NCBI RefSeq assembly: GCF_012395815.1
Contig: NZ_JAAZQQ010000002.1
Location: 620,001-684,000, forward strand
Source: Roseicyclus persicicus
Lineage (GTDB): Bacteria > Pseudomonadota > Alphaproteobacteria > Rhodobacterales > Rhodobacteraceae
Length of the DNA stretch: 64,000 bases
Reading direction: 5' to 3'
The position numbers and the translations under genes are program-made. Below, piece after piece: positions 18,545 through 26,704 of the stretch (position 1 is the stretch's first letter; each line of letters starts with the position of its first letter). The notes below the pieces were generated by a model, which saw only the letters and a program-made list of their open reading frames with translations, had not been told where the DNA came from and did not search any database.

Positions 18545-19486
18545 ATGGAACGGGTCAGGATCGGCATCGTACATTACCCGGGCGTGCAGCTGTCGGCGGC
18601 CTTGGGCCTTGCCGACCTGTTCGGTGTCGCCAATCACGTCGCCTCGGGGCGCGACGTCGCCGTGCCCTTGCTGGAGGTACGCCCGCAATCCTGCGACGCG
18701 GACGGTTGGCCGGATCCTGGCCCGGACACCGCGCGCCTGGATGTCGTCATCCTGCCGCCCTCGCTCGGGGGCGTGCCGGCACCGGGGGCTGTCCCGGGCC
18801 TCACGGACTGGCTCAGAAGTCACCATGCCGCGGGCTGCGTCCTCGCCTCGGTTTGCGTGGGGGCGTTCCTGCTCGCCGAAACCGGGCTTCTGGACGGGCG
18901 TCGGGCGACGACCCACTGGGCCTACGCTGCCGCGATGGGCGAGCGGTATCCCCGTCTCAGCCTCGACCCGGACCGGCTGATCGTCGATGATGGCGACATC
19001 GTCACAGCCGGCGGCCTCATGTCCTGGGCGGACTTGGGCCTGCATCTGGTCGACCGTTTCCTTGGTTCGACAGTGATGCTGGAGACGTCGAGGGTGCTGT
19101 TGCTCGATCCGCCGGGGCGGGAGCAGCGTTTCTACAACGCCTTCGTGCTCCGGCTGAACCACGGCGACCCAGCGATCCTCAAGGTTCAGCACTGGATGCA
19201 GACCGCCGAGGGGCGCGATGCCCCGCTCGCCGCCCTCGCCGGTCACGCGGGGCTGGAACCGCGCACGTTCCTGAGGCGCTTCCGGAAGGCCACAGGAGTC
19301 ACCTCCACGGACTATGCCCAGAGGCTGAGGACTAACCGGGCGCGGGAGCTGCTGCAGTTCAGCCAGATGACCGTCGATGCCGTCGCCTGGGAAGTGGGCT
19401 ACCAGGACCCGGCGGCGTTCCGGAAGGTGTTCCATCGCGTCGTGGGCCTCACGCCGAGCGAGTTTCGCCAGCGTTTCCGTGCGTGA
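18545..19486 (+). CDS. GlxA-type AraC-family transcriptional regulator
   Basis: A 313-residue regulator. Residues 1-180 form a DJ-1/PfpI-like domain with Cys104 in ASVCVGAFLLAETGLLDGR, and about 210-313 form an AraC double helix-turn-helix (AGLEPRTFLRRFRKATG, then WEVGYQDPAAFRKVFHR). Such proteins often sense small nitrogenous or reactive metabolites. Its divergent neighbour, the MBL-fold hydrolase, is the likely target. After it begins a stretch of about 650 bp without a convincing gene. Confidence 0.85.
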   Translation: MERVRIGIVHYPGVQLSAALGLADLFGVANHVASGRDVAVPLLEVRPQSCDADGWPDPGPDTARLDVVILPPSLGGVPAPGAVPGLTDWLRSHHAAGCVLASVCVGAFLLAETGLLDGRRATTHWAYAAAMGERYPRLSLDPDRLIVDDGDIVTAGGLMSWADLGLHLVDRFLGSTVMLETSRVLLLDPPGREQRFYNAFVLRLNHGDPAILKVQHWMQTAEGRDAPLAALAGHAGLEPRTFLRRFRKATGVTSTDYAQRLRTNRARELLQFSQMTVDAVAWEVGYQDPAAFRKVFHRVVGLTPSEFRQRFRA

Positions 19487-19657
19487 CCCGCAAACACGGA
19501 TGGCGTCCGCGTCCAGCAGCTGGCGGCCGCTGCCTGCCTAATCTGTGCTGGTTTTTGCGAGGGGCGCCGCCCGTCTTTGGCTCCGGGTCCTTCTGCGCCG
19601 CAGCACCGCTCCGCGGGGGGCGCTGAGCGCGGTATTTCACAATTTCAGTGCGACTCC

Positions 19658-19675
19658 TGGGGGCAAACGCCCCCA
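19658..19675. other. Perfect 7-bp hairpin in long non-coding region
   Basis: TGGGGGC (19658-19664), loop AAAC, GCCCCCA (19669-19675). It lies in the gene-free stretch between the GlxA gene and the mobile-element module. There is no T-run, so a terminator is not certain; it may be part of an origin or transfer structure. Confidence 0.4.
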
Positions 19676-19680
19676 CTATG

Positions 19681-19734
19681 CGGTTTTCCTTAACTTAGGC
19701 CGCCTTACATTCGGCTTTCCTTAATATAGAGGCC
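19681..19734 (+). repeat. Two imperfect AT-rich direct repeats
   Basis: CGGTTTTCCTTAACTTAGGCC (19681-19701) and CGGCTTTCCTTAATATAGAGGCC (19712-19734) are spaced 31 bp start to start and share CGGYTTTCCTTAA..TAG..GGCC. They come right after a perfect hairpin and about 190 bp before the GGTCCGATG array. They may belong to the same origin or to an element border. Confidence 0.45.
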
Positions 19735-19921
19735 CGATTTCCGCCTGACCCCGCTCAGATCGGCGGCGGGCGAGGCTCACCCCCACGCTGGAGCCGGGCT
19801 GCCAGGCTTCCCGGTGGCCGCTCGATGGGCGGCCTGGCGCTGCGATGCAGCAGGGTGGTCGGGAGATCGGGCTGCCGATTTTTCTGCGGTGCAGCAGGAG
19901 AGCATGTGCCCTGGGCGGGGC

Positions 19922-20235
19922 GGTCCGATGGTCCGATGCGGTCCGATGGCTTCAGAAATCATCGGACCAGCTTACGGCTTTGTTCCTATTAGGTTTTTCG
20001 GCTTCTGGTCCGATGGTCCGATAAATGTTGAGACTCTAGGGAGAGAAATACAGAAAAGATGCAGAAAACAGGGTGGTCTACAAGCGGAGAGTCCAAAGAA
20101 TCAAATTATTCCCCTTTTCGCAGCCTATCTAGAGAAATCATCGGACCACCGGACCAACAGGGCATAAACCACGGAAAGTAAACGCTTTTTGTTGGTCCGA
20201 TGGTTTTTGGGCCGCCATCGGACCGCCATCGGACC
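19922..20235. repeat. Iteron-like array of ten GGTCCGAT(G) repeats, putative replication origin
   Basis: GGTCCGATG occurs on the plus strand at 19922, 19930, 19940, 20007, 20015 (last base A) and 20194. Its complement CATCGGACC occurs at 19960, 20139, 20216 and 20227, plus a partial CCGGACC at 20149. Spacing is 8-11 bp within clusters. The middle (about 19970-20135) is markedly AT-richer than the surroundings. The array faces a primase/helicase gene, the layout expected of an iteron-controlled origin. The stretch 19487-20137 holds no gene I can support. Confidence 0.7.
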
Positions 20236-20587
20236 ACCCCCGCTTCCGGCGAAAATTCCGAACGCTGCACCGCGGCGAGCGAAAATCCGGTCGTCGGGCA
20301 GCCCGCGCGAAGCGCCACGGAGAGCCAGCCGGGCTGCCGACACCCGCCCGGTTCAGACCCCCGGAAACGAGAAAACCCGACCGCGAGGGCCGGGTTTCAC
20401 CGATTTGTAGACTGCGGGAGAGTCGGACACAGGTCCGCAGCTTCCAAGCGTCAAGCGCCATGTCGGCCACCTCGCACCCCGTTCTCTTGACCCGCAGGGG
20501 GCCATCGCCCTCCCGGTCGATGGACAGGACAAGGCAGGTCGTCTCCTCGTCCTCCTCCGAGACAGTGACGATGTGGTCCGGGTTCAC
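20138..20587 (-). CDS. Uncertain small protein, possibly frameshifted at its start
   Basis: GTG 20587 opens a frame whose first 60 or so residues (NPDHIVTVSEEDEETTCLVL, then REGDGPLRVKRTGCEVADMA) look like a real small protein. The rest is Arg/Pro-rich and runs through a terminator hairpin and the iterons. A well-spaced ATG at 20626 with GGGGAGAG upstream encodes MLRFKNEGGALSG in another frame and stops on the GTG. Joining the two frames would give MLRFKNEGG..SVWVNPDHIV, which looks more natural, so a 1-nt deletion is possible. No function is assigned. Confidence 0.3.
   Translation of the reverse strand: MNPDHIVTVSEEDEETTCLVLSIDREGDGPLRVKRTGCEVADMALDAWKLRTCVRLSRSLQIGETRPSRSGFLVSGGLNRAGVGSPAGSPWRFARAARRPDFRSPRCSVRNFRRKRGWSDGGPMAAQKPSDQQKAFTFRGLCPVGPVVR
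20372..20397 (-). terminator. Terminator-like hairpin downstream of the primase/helicase gene
   Basis: On the minus strand AAACCCG (20397-20391) pairs with CGGGTTT (20379-20373), with GC-rich pairing possible in the 11-nt loop, followed by T. It lies about 255 bp after the helicase stop, between it and the iteron array, and would keep transcription out of the array. Confidence 0.55.
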
Positions 20588-20651
20588 CCAGACAACGCTC
20601 CGCCCTCGTTCTTGAATCTCAGCATGGTTCTCTCCCCGCTGTGGTGGGTGG

Positions 20652-23462
20652 TCAGGAAATCATGTCCTCGATGTCGTCGTCCTCCGGCTCCTCGGGTGCG
20701 GGCACCCAGAGCGGTCCGTCCCCCGCGCGGCAGAACCAGACTGCCCTCGGCATGTTGTGGCGGCGGACCTTGCCGAGTTCGCGCCAGCCGTCGAGGTGCG
20801 AGAGGGCTTGGCCGAAATGGTTGACCCGGATGTTGCGGAAGCGCCGGAAGATGGGCGTGTCGGCCAGGGCCTCGAACGCCATCTGAGCCGTGACCATGTT
20901 GCGGACCATCGGCGCATCGGCCTCGACGTATTCCTCGTAGCCGGGCAGCGGCTCGTCCCACTCTTTCACACACGCCTTGCTGGCCGGGACCGGCAGGTCC
21001 ACCCACTCCTGGATCGCCTCGGCGATCTCCTCGGCCACGGTCTGCTTCCGGTTGCCCTCAGCGATCCTCTGCTGCTCGGCGATGGCCTCGGGATCGCGCA
21101 GATCGAGGAACAGGTCGCCGTGGGGCTGGGCTTTGCGCATGTCGAGGTAGACCTGGAAAGCTTCGCCCCAGAGGAACGGGAGGCGCCGAGCCAGCCGCTC
21201 GGTGTCGATGGGATTGAGGAGGTCCTTGGTGGTCTCCCAAATCCAGAAGCGTCGCACCGAGGTCGGGTCTTTCAGAAAGTCCTTGGTGTTGGCGGTGCCG
21301 ACGAACACGTTCCGCCGATACCAGAAGGTCTCCCGCCGGGCGTAGGCCAGCCGGTGTTGATCCCCAGCCGACGAGAGTTCGGCTTTGAGGGTTTCGTTGT
21401 CGGCGCGATTGGCTTGAACCATCTCGGCCATCTCCAGCGCCCACCAGCCGCGCTGGGCCTCGATGAGCCTGCCGGTGTCCTTGAGGTCCACCTTCAACTC
21501 GGTGCAGTAACCGGGGTAAAGCGTTTTCCAGAAGGTTGATTTCCGCGAGCCGGTCGCACCCTGGATCACGGCCATCACGTCGAACTTGCAGCCCGGATCG
21601 AAGATGCGGGCGATGGAGGCGACGAGGAACAGGACCGCGGACTGCCGGTGAAACGGGGTGTCCGGGCAGCCCAGGTAGTCGATCACCAGGCGCTCCAGTT
21701 CGCCCCTGGGGCTACCGTTCGCCTTCCACTCCTCATACCAGTCGTAGATCATCTCCTTGACCGGGTGGATGCGGTTATCGTGCGCCGCGGAGATGACCGC
21801 GATCTGGATGTTGTCCTTCGAGAAATCCGCCTCCAGGCCGCCCTGAGAGAGCGGGGCGGAGCAGAGCAGCTTGATCGCCTGGTCGTCCTCCTCCGCCCAT
21901 TTCCGGCCCACCTTGCCCAGCTTGCGGATCACGGCGGGCTGCGGCAGCCCGACCTTTTTCCAGACCAGAGGCGCGAGACACACCGGGTCCTCGGTGAACT
22001 CGTTGAACCCGATCTTGCCCTTGAGCGCCGGGTGGTGTCGGCAGACCTGCGTGGCGTTGTAGGCGGACACCGGGTCTACGTCGCCGTTCGCCTTGCGGAT
22101 GAGCGTAGCGAGCCATTCGTTGTCGGCCTTCTTCTTGTCCCGCTTCCCATCCTTCTTCGGGGGGTTGGCGTCGCCGATCATGGCGTCGAGGTCGTCGTCC
22201 CCGTCATCGAGGTCGTCCAGCATGTCGGCAACGGGATCGCCCGACTCCAGGGAGCCATCGTCATTGTCCTCGTCCTCGTCCTCGTCATCGAGGTCGTCCA
22301 GCATGGCCCCGTTGTGGGCGAACTCCTCGGCGACGACCTGCGGGTCCTTCCGGCAGAACTCGACCATCGCCTTGAAGCTGGGCATGTTGGCGGGTGAGGT
22401 GTTCCCGTGGACGTTCTCGTCCAGGTGGCCGAACTTGTGGATGCGGACCAGATCGAAGGCGTTGTGCATCCCCGAGGCCGGATCGGAGCCGTGCATCGAG
22501 AGGGCGAACAGGCCGCCATCGTAGACTATCACGCCGTTGTGGGACGTGCCGCGGATGAAGGTGTAACGCTCGTCGCTGGCGTTCGGGCTGGGTTCGTAGA
22601 TGTCGGACAGGAAGGTCTCAATGGCGTCAGGCACCGAGTAGACCCGGCAGAAGGCTCCGATAGGCCCAGCCTTTTCCAGCGGGTTCTCCATCTTCTTCGC
22701 CGGGTCCTTGAGGCCCTGCTTCTTCTCGCCGACCTGGTAGGGCAGCGTCTCGAAATTCTCCCAGCCGGGGTGCTCGGCGAGGTAGCTGTCCACGTCAAGG
22801 ATTTCGCCCGCCAGGTTCTCGTCCCACCAGTAGTCCTGGCCCTTGGAGATCGACGGCATGAACATCGTCTGGTTCGGGCGGAAGGACACGAGGTCCACGA
22901 TCTCGATGGATACCTCCGGGTCGTCCAGCAGTTCGGTCGCGAGGTGGCGCAGGATCGCGTGGGCCTCGTCGGCGGTCATCTCGCGCGAGACCGGGAACGC
23001 CATGCGGAATTTCGGCTTCTCCGGCGCGTGGGACCGGGAGGTGTGGGCGAGCCAGTAGAACCGGCTGATCGGCGTCAGGCCATCGCGGATTTCGGCCACC
23101 TGGTCCGGGTTCGCGTGGTCGATGTCGAGCACGATCATCGTCTTGGCGACGAGATCACCGGCCTTGCGGCTCTTGCCCTTGTAGCGCGCGGCGGTCCAGT
23201 TGCCCGCCATCATCTTGAGGTTCAGGATCGCGTCGGCGGCCTCCTTGTGCTTGGGGTGCTCCCGGTCCTTCGCGATCTTGGACAGCTTGAGGTATTTCGA
23301 GTAGGGCGTGTTCACATCGACCAGAGGCTCCGCGAATTTCTCGCGCAGCTTCTTGAGGGTCCATGTGACCTGCTCGACCTTGCCCAGGCCGGTGCCCGCG
23401 CTGCTCGGGCGCCCGACCGAGAGGACGACGCGCGTGGTGTCGATGATTCGGCGCTTGTCCAT
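20652..23462 (-). CDS. Mobile-element replication protein: primase-like N-terminus with VapE-type helicase
   Basis: A 936-residue protein. The N-terminal third has a primase/polymerase-like acidic motif VLDIDHANPD (D113, D115). An acidic linker rich in Asp/Glu lies near 395-440. The C-terminal part is a virulence-associated E (VapE)/superfamily 3-like ATPase with Walker A in QGATGSRKST (about 632-641), WWALEMAEM as Walker B-like segment and VFVGTANTKDFLKDPTSVRRFW as sensor region. Such proteins replicate phage satellites and integrative elements. ATG 23462 is chosen because upstream codons read as a Ser/Arg-rich shadow. It stands 76 bp after the AlpA-like gene and faces the iteron array. Confidence 0.83.
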   Translation of the reverse strand: MDKRRIIDTTRVVLSVGRPSSAGTGLGKVEQVTWTLKKLREKFAEPLVDVNTPYSKYLKLSKIAKDREHPKHKEAADAILNLKMMAGNWTAARYKGKSRKAGDLVAKTMIVLDIDHANPDQVAEIRDGLTPISRFYWLAHTSRSHAPEKPKFRMAFPVSREMTADEAHAILRHLATELLDDPEVSIEIVDLVSFRPNQTMFMPSISKGQDYWWDENLAGEILDVDSYLAEHPGWENFETLPYQVGEKKQGLKDPAKKMENPLEKAGPIGAFCRVYSVPDAIETFLSDIYEPSPNASDERYTFIRGTSHNGVIVYDGGLFALSMHGSDPASGMHNAFDLVRIHKFGHLDENVHGNTSPANMPSFKAMVEFCRKDPQVVAEEFAHNGAMLDDLDDEDEDEDNDDGSLESGDPVADMLDDLDDGDDDLDAMIGDANPPKKDGKRDKKKADNEWLATLIRKANGDVDPVSAYNATQVCRHHPALKGKIGFNEFTEDPVCLAPLVWKKVGLPQPAVIRKLGKVGRKWAEEDDQAIKLLCSAPLSQGGLEADFSKDNIQIAVISAAHDNRIHPVKEMIYDWYEEWKANGSPRGELERLVIDYLGCPDTPFHRQSAVLFLVASIARIFDPGCKFDVMAVIQGATGSRKSTFWKTLYPGYCTELKVDLKDTGRLIEAQRGWWALEMAEMVQANRADNETLKAELSSAGDQHRLAYARRETFWYRRNVFVGTANTKDFLKDPTSVRRFWIWETTKDLLNPIDTERLARRLPFLWGEAFQVYLDMRKAQPHGDLFLDLRDPEAIAEQQRIAEGNRKQTVAEEIAEAIQEWVDLPVPASKACVKEWDEPLPGYEEYVEADAPMVRNMVTAQMAFEALADTPIFRRFRNIRVNHFGQALSHLDGWRELGKVRRHNMPRAVWFCRAGDGPLWVPAPEEPEDDDIEDMIS

Positions 23463-23538
23463 TTTGATTGCCTTGGATTGAACGCGTAGGCCCGCGCGGG
23501 GCCGTGGTTGCTGGCAACGCCTTGGTGCGTCGCCGTCG

Positions 23539-23778
23539 CTATTCGACGAGAAAGCTGGCGAGCCAGGTGTCCAGGTCGGCGCGGCGATAGAGGACGACAC
23601 CGCCGCGCTTGATGAAGACCGGCCCGCGCTCGCGCAGGTGCCGCATACGGAGCTTCGCAAGGGTCGACTCGGAGTGCGCAGTGTATTGGGCGGCCTCGGC
23701 GGGCCGCAGGTACGCCGAGTTCGGCCAGGTATTGCCTTTGGAGGAGGTGTTGTCGTTGGCTTTGGTCTGGTTCTTCAT
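23539..23778 (-). CDS. AlpA/excisionase-like helix-turn-helix protein
   Basis: A 79-residue MerR-type winged helix protein: YLRPAEAAQYTAHSESTLAKL is the helix-turn-helix, and GPVFIKRGGVVLYRRADLDTWL is the wing and final helix typical of the HTH_17/AlpA/Xis group. In satellites and integrative elements such proteins switch on integrase expression or aid excision. ATG 23778 is used; upstream codons are possible but unsupported. It probably forms one transcript with the replication protein. Confidence 0.82.
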   Translation of the reverse strand: MKNQTKANDNTSSKGNTWPNSAYLRPAEAAQYTAHSESTLAKLRMRHLRERGPVFIKRGGVVLYRRADLDTWLASFLVE

Positions 23779-23862
23779 TTCGAGGCATCCCCTGTTATTG
23801 GGCTTCCTCTCAATGCCATCCTGTCGGATCACGATCGTCCCAAACAAATGGGGCGAGGGCGT

Positions 23863-24615
23863 TCAGACCCGGTCCAGATCGTCGAGGTCGTCAAGCAGGC
23901 CGACCAGATACAGCGAACGAGCCTCGTCGTGCTCCTTGCGTTTGCGATCCTCTTCCGTGAGTTTTTCGATCACCCTGCGGGCAACATGGCCGATTTTTGT
24001 ATGGGGTAGCGCAAGAAAGACGACTTCACTGGCTGACTCGGAAATGTTCTTGGTGCCTTTTAGCTCACGGTTGGCCGTGAGGCGCCGCCATGTCTTTCTG
24101 TCATCAGGGTCACCCAATGTCATGAAGTCGAGCACATTCAGAATGATGAAGTCTCGGCCCCAGTTGTTCGGGCGCCCGCGCGATCCCTTTGGACGGACAA
24201 TTCGCCCTGCTTCCACATCAACCTGAAAGCTTGCGAGCGGCTCGGTAAGATCGATGTCGGCCGCGCGCTTGGAATTCACTATGTGCTCCACAAGGTCGTA
24301 GACATCCCGATTCCGTCTTGCCTCATCGAGCAGCGGCGCCAGGTTCTTTCGCGGAATGGTGACGTGTGAAGGTGAAGACTCGGAATACTTGAGATCGTAT
24401 CGGTACCACGCCTTCAGCCAATCCTCACTGCGGTCGAGGAACCCTTCAGCAATAAAATGATTAATCCTGCGTTTTGCAGAACAAATGTCGGACGTGCTGG
24501 GTTTCGAGCGTCCCTGTTTCTCCGGATCTTTTGCCGACTTCCTGGATCTGGCAGTCTTGGCTTTCATTGCCCCTGAACTCATGTCAGCAACTCCGCTCGC
24601 TTCATCGACATTCAT
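23863..24615 (-). CDS. Hypothetical protein of the mobile-element module
   Basis: A 250-residue hydrophilic protein that I do not recognise. It starts with a Lys/Arg/Ser-rich tail (KTARSRKSAKDPEKQG), followed by a probably helical core (RRINHFIAEGFLDRSEDWLKAWYRYDLKY split across 49-77) and ends in a charged helix and LLDDLDDLDRV. Base composition is clearly less G+C-rich than the flanking genes, and codon choice (ATA, AAT, TCA) differs, which is a sign of recent transfer. It precedes the AlpA-like gene by 85 bp on the same strand. Confidence 0.7.
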   Translation of the reverse strand: MNVDEASGVADMSSGAMKAKTARSRKSAKDPEKQGRSKPSTSDICSAKRRINHFIAEGFLDRSEDWLKAWYRYDLKYSESSPSHVTIPRKNLAPLLDEARRNRDVYDLVEHIVNSKRAADIDLTEPLASFQVDVEAGRIVRPKGSRGRPNNWGRDFIILNVLDFMTLGDPDDRKTWRRLTANRELKGTKNISESASEVVFLALPHTKIGHVARRVIEKLTEEDRKRKEHDEARSLYLVGLLDDLDDLDRV

Positions 24616-24689
24616 CGCGTCTGAGCAATGAAGCTTGGCAAAATTGTGACTGATAATCCCTTTCCCTTGTTTCTCTCTCGCAGCCCGAG

Positions 24690-24701
24690 CCCCCCCCCCC
24701 C
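24690..24701 (+). repeat. Run of 12 cytosines
   Basis: A homopolymer of 12 C lies in the 114-bp gap between the low-GC hypothetical gene and the GNAT gene, close to where the mobile module seems to end. It is prone to slippage and to sequencing error. Confidence 0.8.
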
Positions 24702-24729
24702 GACCCTCGTGGTCTTTCTAGTCGCTCGC

Positions 24730-25323
24730 CTACTTGGTGATCCGCCCGGCCCCCAGGACCTGCAGGTCCACCGCGATGAGGTCGCGTTCGTCGGTGGGGG
24801 CGAGGCCGAGGCGCGTGCAGATCGCCTCGGACGCGGTGTTGCCTTCGCGGATGCCGGTGAAGACCTCGTCGACCCGCCTCGTGTCGCGGATCGCCAGGAG
24901 GGAGAGGGCGCCGAGCACCTGCGCGATGCCCTCGCCGCGGCGGTCGGGTGTGGTGGCCAGCATGCCCCACCAGGCCCGGCGGGCGCGCGGGTGGTCCGGG
25001 TGTGCCGCGGCCACCGCGCCCGCTGCCCCGACGGCGGCCCCCGTCCGGTCGCGCGCGAAGAGGAAGGCCGACGGCCGCTCCGCCCCGCGCAGGAAGGCAC
25101 CGAGGGGCGACAGGACCTCGCAGGCCCGGGTCAGGGCGTCGAGCGCGCGGAGCGCCTCGGCGGGGGTGGTGGCGTCCACGCGCATGAGGTCGAGGTCGCC
25201 CGGCAAGGCGCGCGTCGCCGCGACCGCCTCTGCCGCCACGAAGGCCGCGCGTATGACGCCTCCACCTTCGCATGCCAAGCAACATCGCGGTCGCGTGCCC
25301 CCCAGCAGGACGTTACACCGCAT
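24730..25323 (-). CDS. GNAT-family N-acetyltransferase
   Basis: A 197-residue protein. Motif A of the acetyl-CoA site is WGMLATTPDRRGEGIAQVLG (about 117-136) and motif B is TGIREGNTASEAICTRLGL near the C-terminus. The first 20 residues (Cys/Arg/Gly-rich) are unlike a normal domain start, so the true start may be an internal codon or the 5' end may be truncated. The substrate is unknown. It sits at the presumed edge of the mobile module. Confidence 0.68.
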   Translation of the reverse strand: MRCNVLLGGTRPRCCLACEGGGVIRAAFVAAEAVAATRALPGDLDLMRVDATTPAEALRALDALTRACEVLSPLGAFLRGAERPSAFLFARDRTGAAVGAAGAVAAAHPDHPRARRAWWGMLATTPDRRGEGIAQVLGALSLLAIRDTRRVDEVFTGIREGNTASEAICTRLGLAPTDERDLIAVDLQVLGAGRITK

Positions 25324-25344
25324 TTGACAGAGGGCGGGACGGCT

Positions 25345-25395
25345 TCAGTTCACTGCGCCAGTGCTGGCCTCTCGATCCGCGTCGTACTTGGCCAT
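25345..25395 (-). CDS. Possible 16-residue ORF coupled to the membrane-protein gene
   Basis: MAKYDADREASTGAVN, whose ATG overlaps the upstream stop (TGATG) and is preceded by TAAGGAG. It may be a coupled micro-ORF or the broken start of a longer lost gene, since the sequence behind it has no matching continuation. Very tentative. Confidence 0.2.
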   Translation of the reverse strand: MAKYDADREASTGAVN

Positions 25396-25814
25396 CACGG
25401 CTCCTTATCCCGAGTCGGCGCGCCGGGCACCAGCAGCAGCGAACACAGCTCCGCTGTTATGCCACCGCCGTGGATCAGGAAACTGAGCGGGATCGCCGGG
25501 GCAATCGCGCTGTCCATGATCGGCTGCCAGAGGATCGCGAGGGCCGACAGCGGAACGCAATGGGCAGCAATGGCGAGACCGCTGAAGTGCTTCGGGGCCG
25601 GGCCGTGCGACCCCATCCACATCGCCACCGCGACCAGACCCATCAGCGGGTAGGCCTGCACAAGGCCCGCGACGGCCATGGGGTTCTCCGCGAGCCCGCC
25701 GTACGGCCCCACGCCCGCGAAGAGACCGACATAGGTGGCGACGGTCAGGAGCGGGGTCAGCGCCATCAAGAAACCCGCGTGCCATCGGAGGATCCGACGT
25801 CCATCGCATGTCAT
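25395..25814 (-). CDS. Small membrane protein, four predicted helices
   Basis: A 139-residue protein with hydrophobic segments at about 14-34, 47-68, 79-99 and 104-130, including GFLMALTPLLTVATYVGLFA and LSFLIHGGGITAELCSLLLV. It overlaps the preceding hydrolase gene by 4 bp (ATGA on the minus strand), so the two are co-translated. I do not recognise the family and assign no function. Confidence 0.65.
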   Translation of the reverse strand: MTCDGRRILRWHAGFLMALTPLLTVATYVGLFAGVGPYGGLAENPMAVAGLVQAYPLMGLVAVAMWMGSHGPAPKHFSGLAIAAHCVPLSALAILWQPIMDSAIAPAIPLSFLIHGGGITAELCSLLLVPGAPTRDKEP

Positions 25815-26704
25815 CGGGCGACCTCCATGTCGGCACGGCGGGATTTGGGGCCCGCCTGTCCCTTCGCGGACAGAAGATGCGCCCGCAGCAGGGCGCCGAA
25901 GCGCGCCGGGTCCTGCTCGGGCAGGAGGTGACCGGCTCCCGCGACGACGATGTGCGCGGCCCCCGGCACGAGGCGTGCGGCCGCGTCCGAGACGATGGCG
26001 TAGCAGTCTCGCGTCCCGGCCCCGCGGGCGATCGTCACCGGGCAGCGGATCCGGGCGAGATCTTCGGGGCCGAGCGGGATCGGCGGTGTCTGCCCGAAGA
26101 TCGCCGCAAGCGTCGGCGCGGTGTCAGTGTAGATCGCCCGGATCGCCTCGGGCTGGGCGTCGCAATGGCCGGGGCTCCGGGCGGCGGCGTCGATGGCCAG
26201 TCGCACGGCCGTGTCCGAGTCGCCCCGCCCGAATGCCGTTTCCACCGGGGCGAAGGCCGCACGCATGTCGGACGCAACGGCGTCGCGGTCGGTCGCGTCG
26301 GCGACGAAGGTGGGAAAGCCCGGTTCGTAGAGAAACAGGCTCCGCACGAGCTCGGGTCGGTCGATGGCCACGGCCATCGCGGAATGCGCAGAGAAGGACC
26401 AGGCGACGAGATGCACGGGGCCTCGGCCCAGCGACCAGATGAGATCGATGAGGTCATCGCGCTGGCCCGCCGTCCCGAAGGGCCGCGTCGGGCGCCTGTC
26501 GGCCAGAAGGGCGGGCAGGGTCACCGTGATCGCCTCGACGGTGTCGGACAGCTCCGTCGCCACCGGGGCGAGGCTGCGCAGGTCACCGAGCACACCATGC
26601 GCCAGCAGCACTGGCGGTCCTTCGCCCACGCTGCGGTACGGGATGAAGACGCCCTCGATCTCGAGGTGGGCCTGCGGCGAGCGGAACAGGGGGGCAGCGG
26701 TCAT
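25811..26704 (-). CDS. Alpha/beta hydrolase
   Basis: A 297-residue hydrolase. LLAHGVLGD is the oxyanion segment, VHLVAWSFSAHSAMAVA carries the putative nucleophile Ser in an A-W-S-F-S elbow (unusual, instead of G-x-S-x-G), and VVAGAGHLLPEQDP holds the His. It overlaps the gene upstream by 4 bp (ATGA) and the membrane protein downstream by 4 bp, so it is part of a run of coupled genes. The substrate is unknown; esterase or C-C hydrolase activity are both possible. Confidence 0.78.
   Translation of the reverse strand: MTAAPLFRSPQAHLEIEGVFIPYRSVGEGPPVLLAHGVLGDLRSLAPVATELSDTVEAITVTLPALLADRRPTRPFGTAGQRDDLIDLIWSLGRGPVHLVAWSFSAHSAMAVAIDRPELVRSLFLYEPGFPTFVADATDRDAVASDMRAAFAPVETAFGRGDSDTAVRLAIDAAARSPGHCDAQPEAIRAIYTDTAPTLAAIFGQTPPIPLGPEDLARIRCPVTIARGAGTRDCYAIVSDAAARLVPGAAHIVVAGAGHLLPEQDPARFGALLRAHLLSAKGQAGPKSRRADMEVAR

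Noticed and set aside
19922-20235. CRISPR array
   Set aside because: Repeats are only 9 bp, occur in both orientations and are unevenly spaced at 8-180 bp, with no spacer-repeat regularity and no cas genes nearby.
20573-24009. Several plus-strand frames over the primase/helicase, for example 22407-23489 (360 codons)
   Set aside because: These mirror the acidic and basic codons of the real minus-strand gene, which has Walker and primase motifs. No ribosome-binding site or family similarity.
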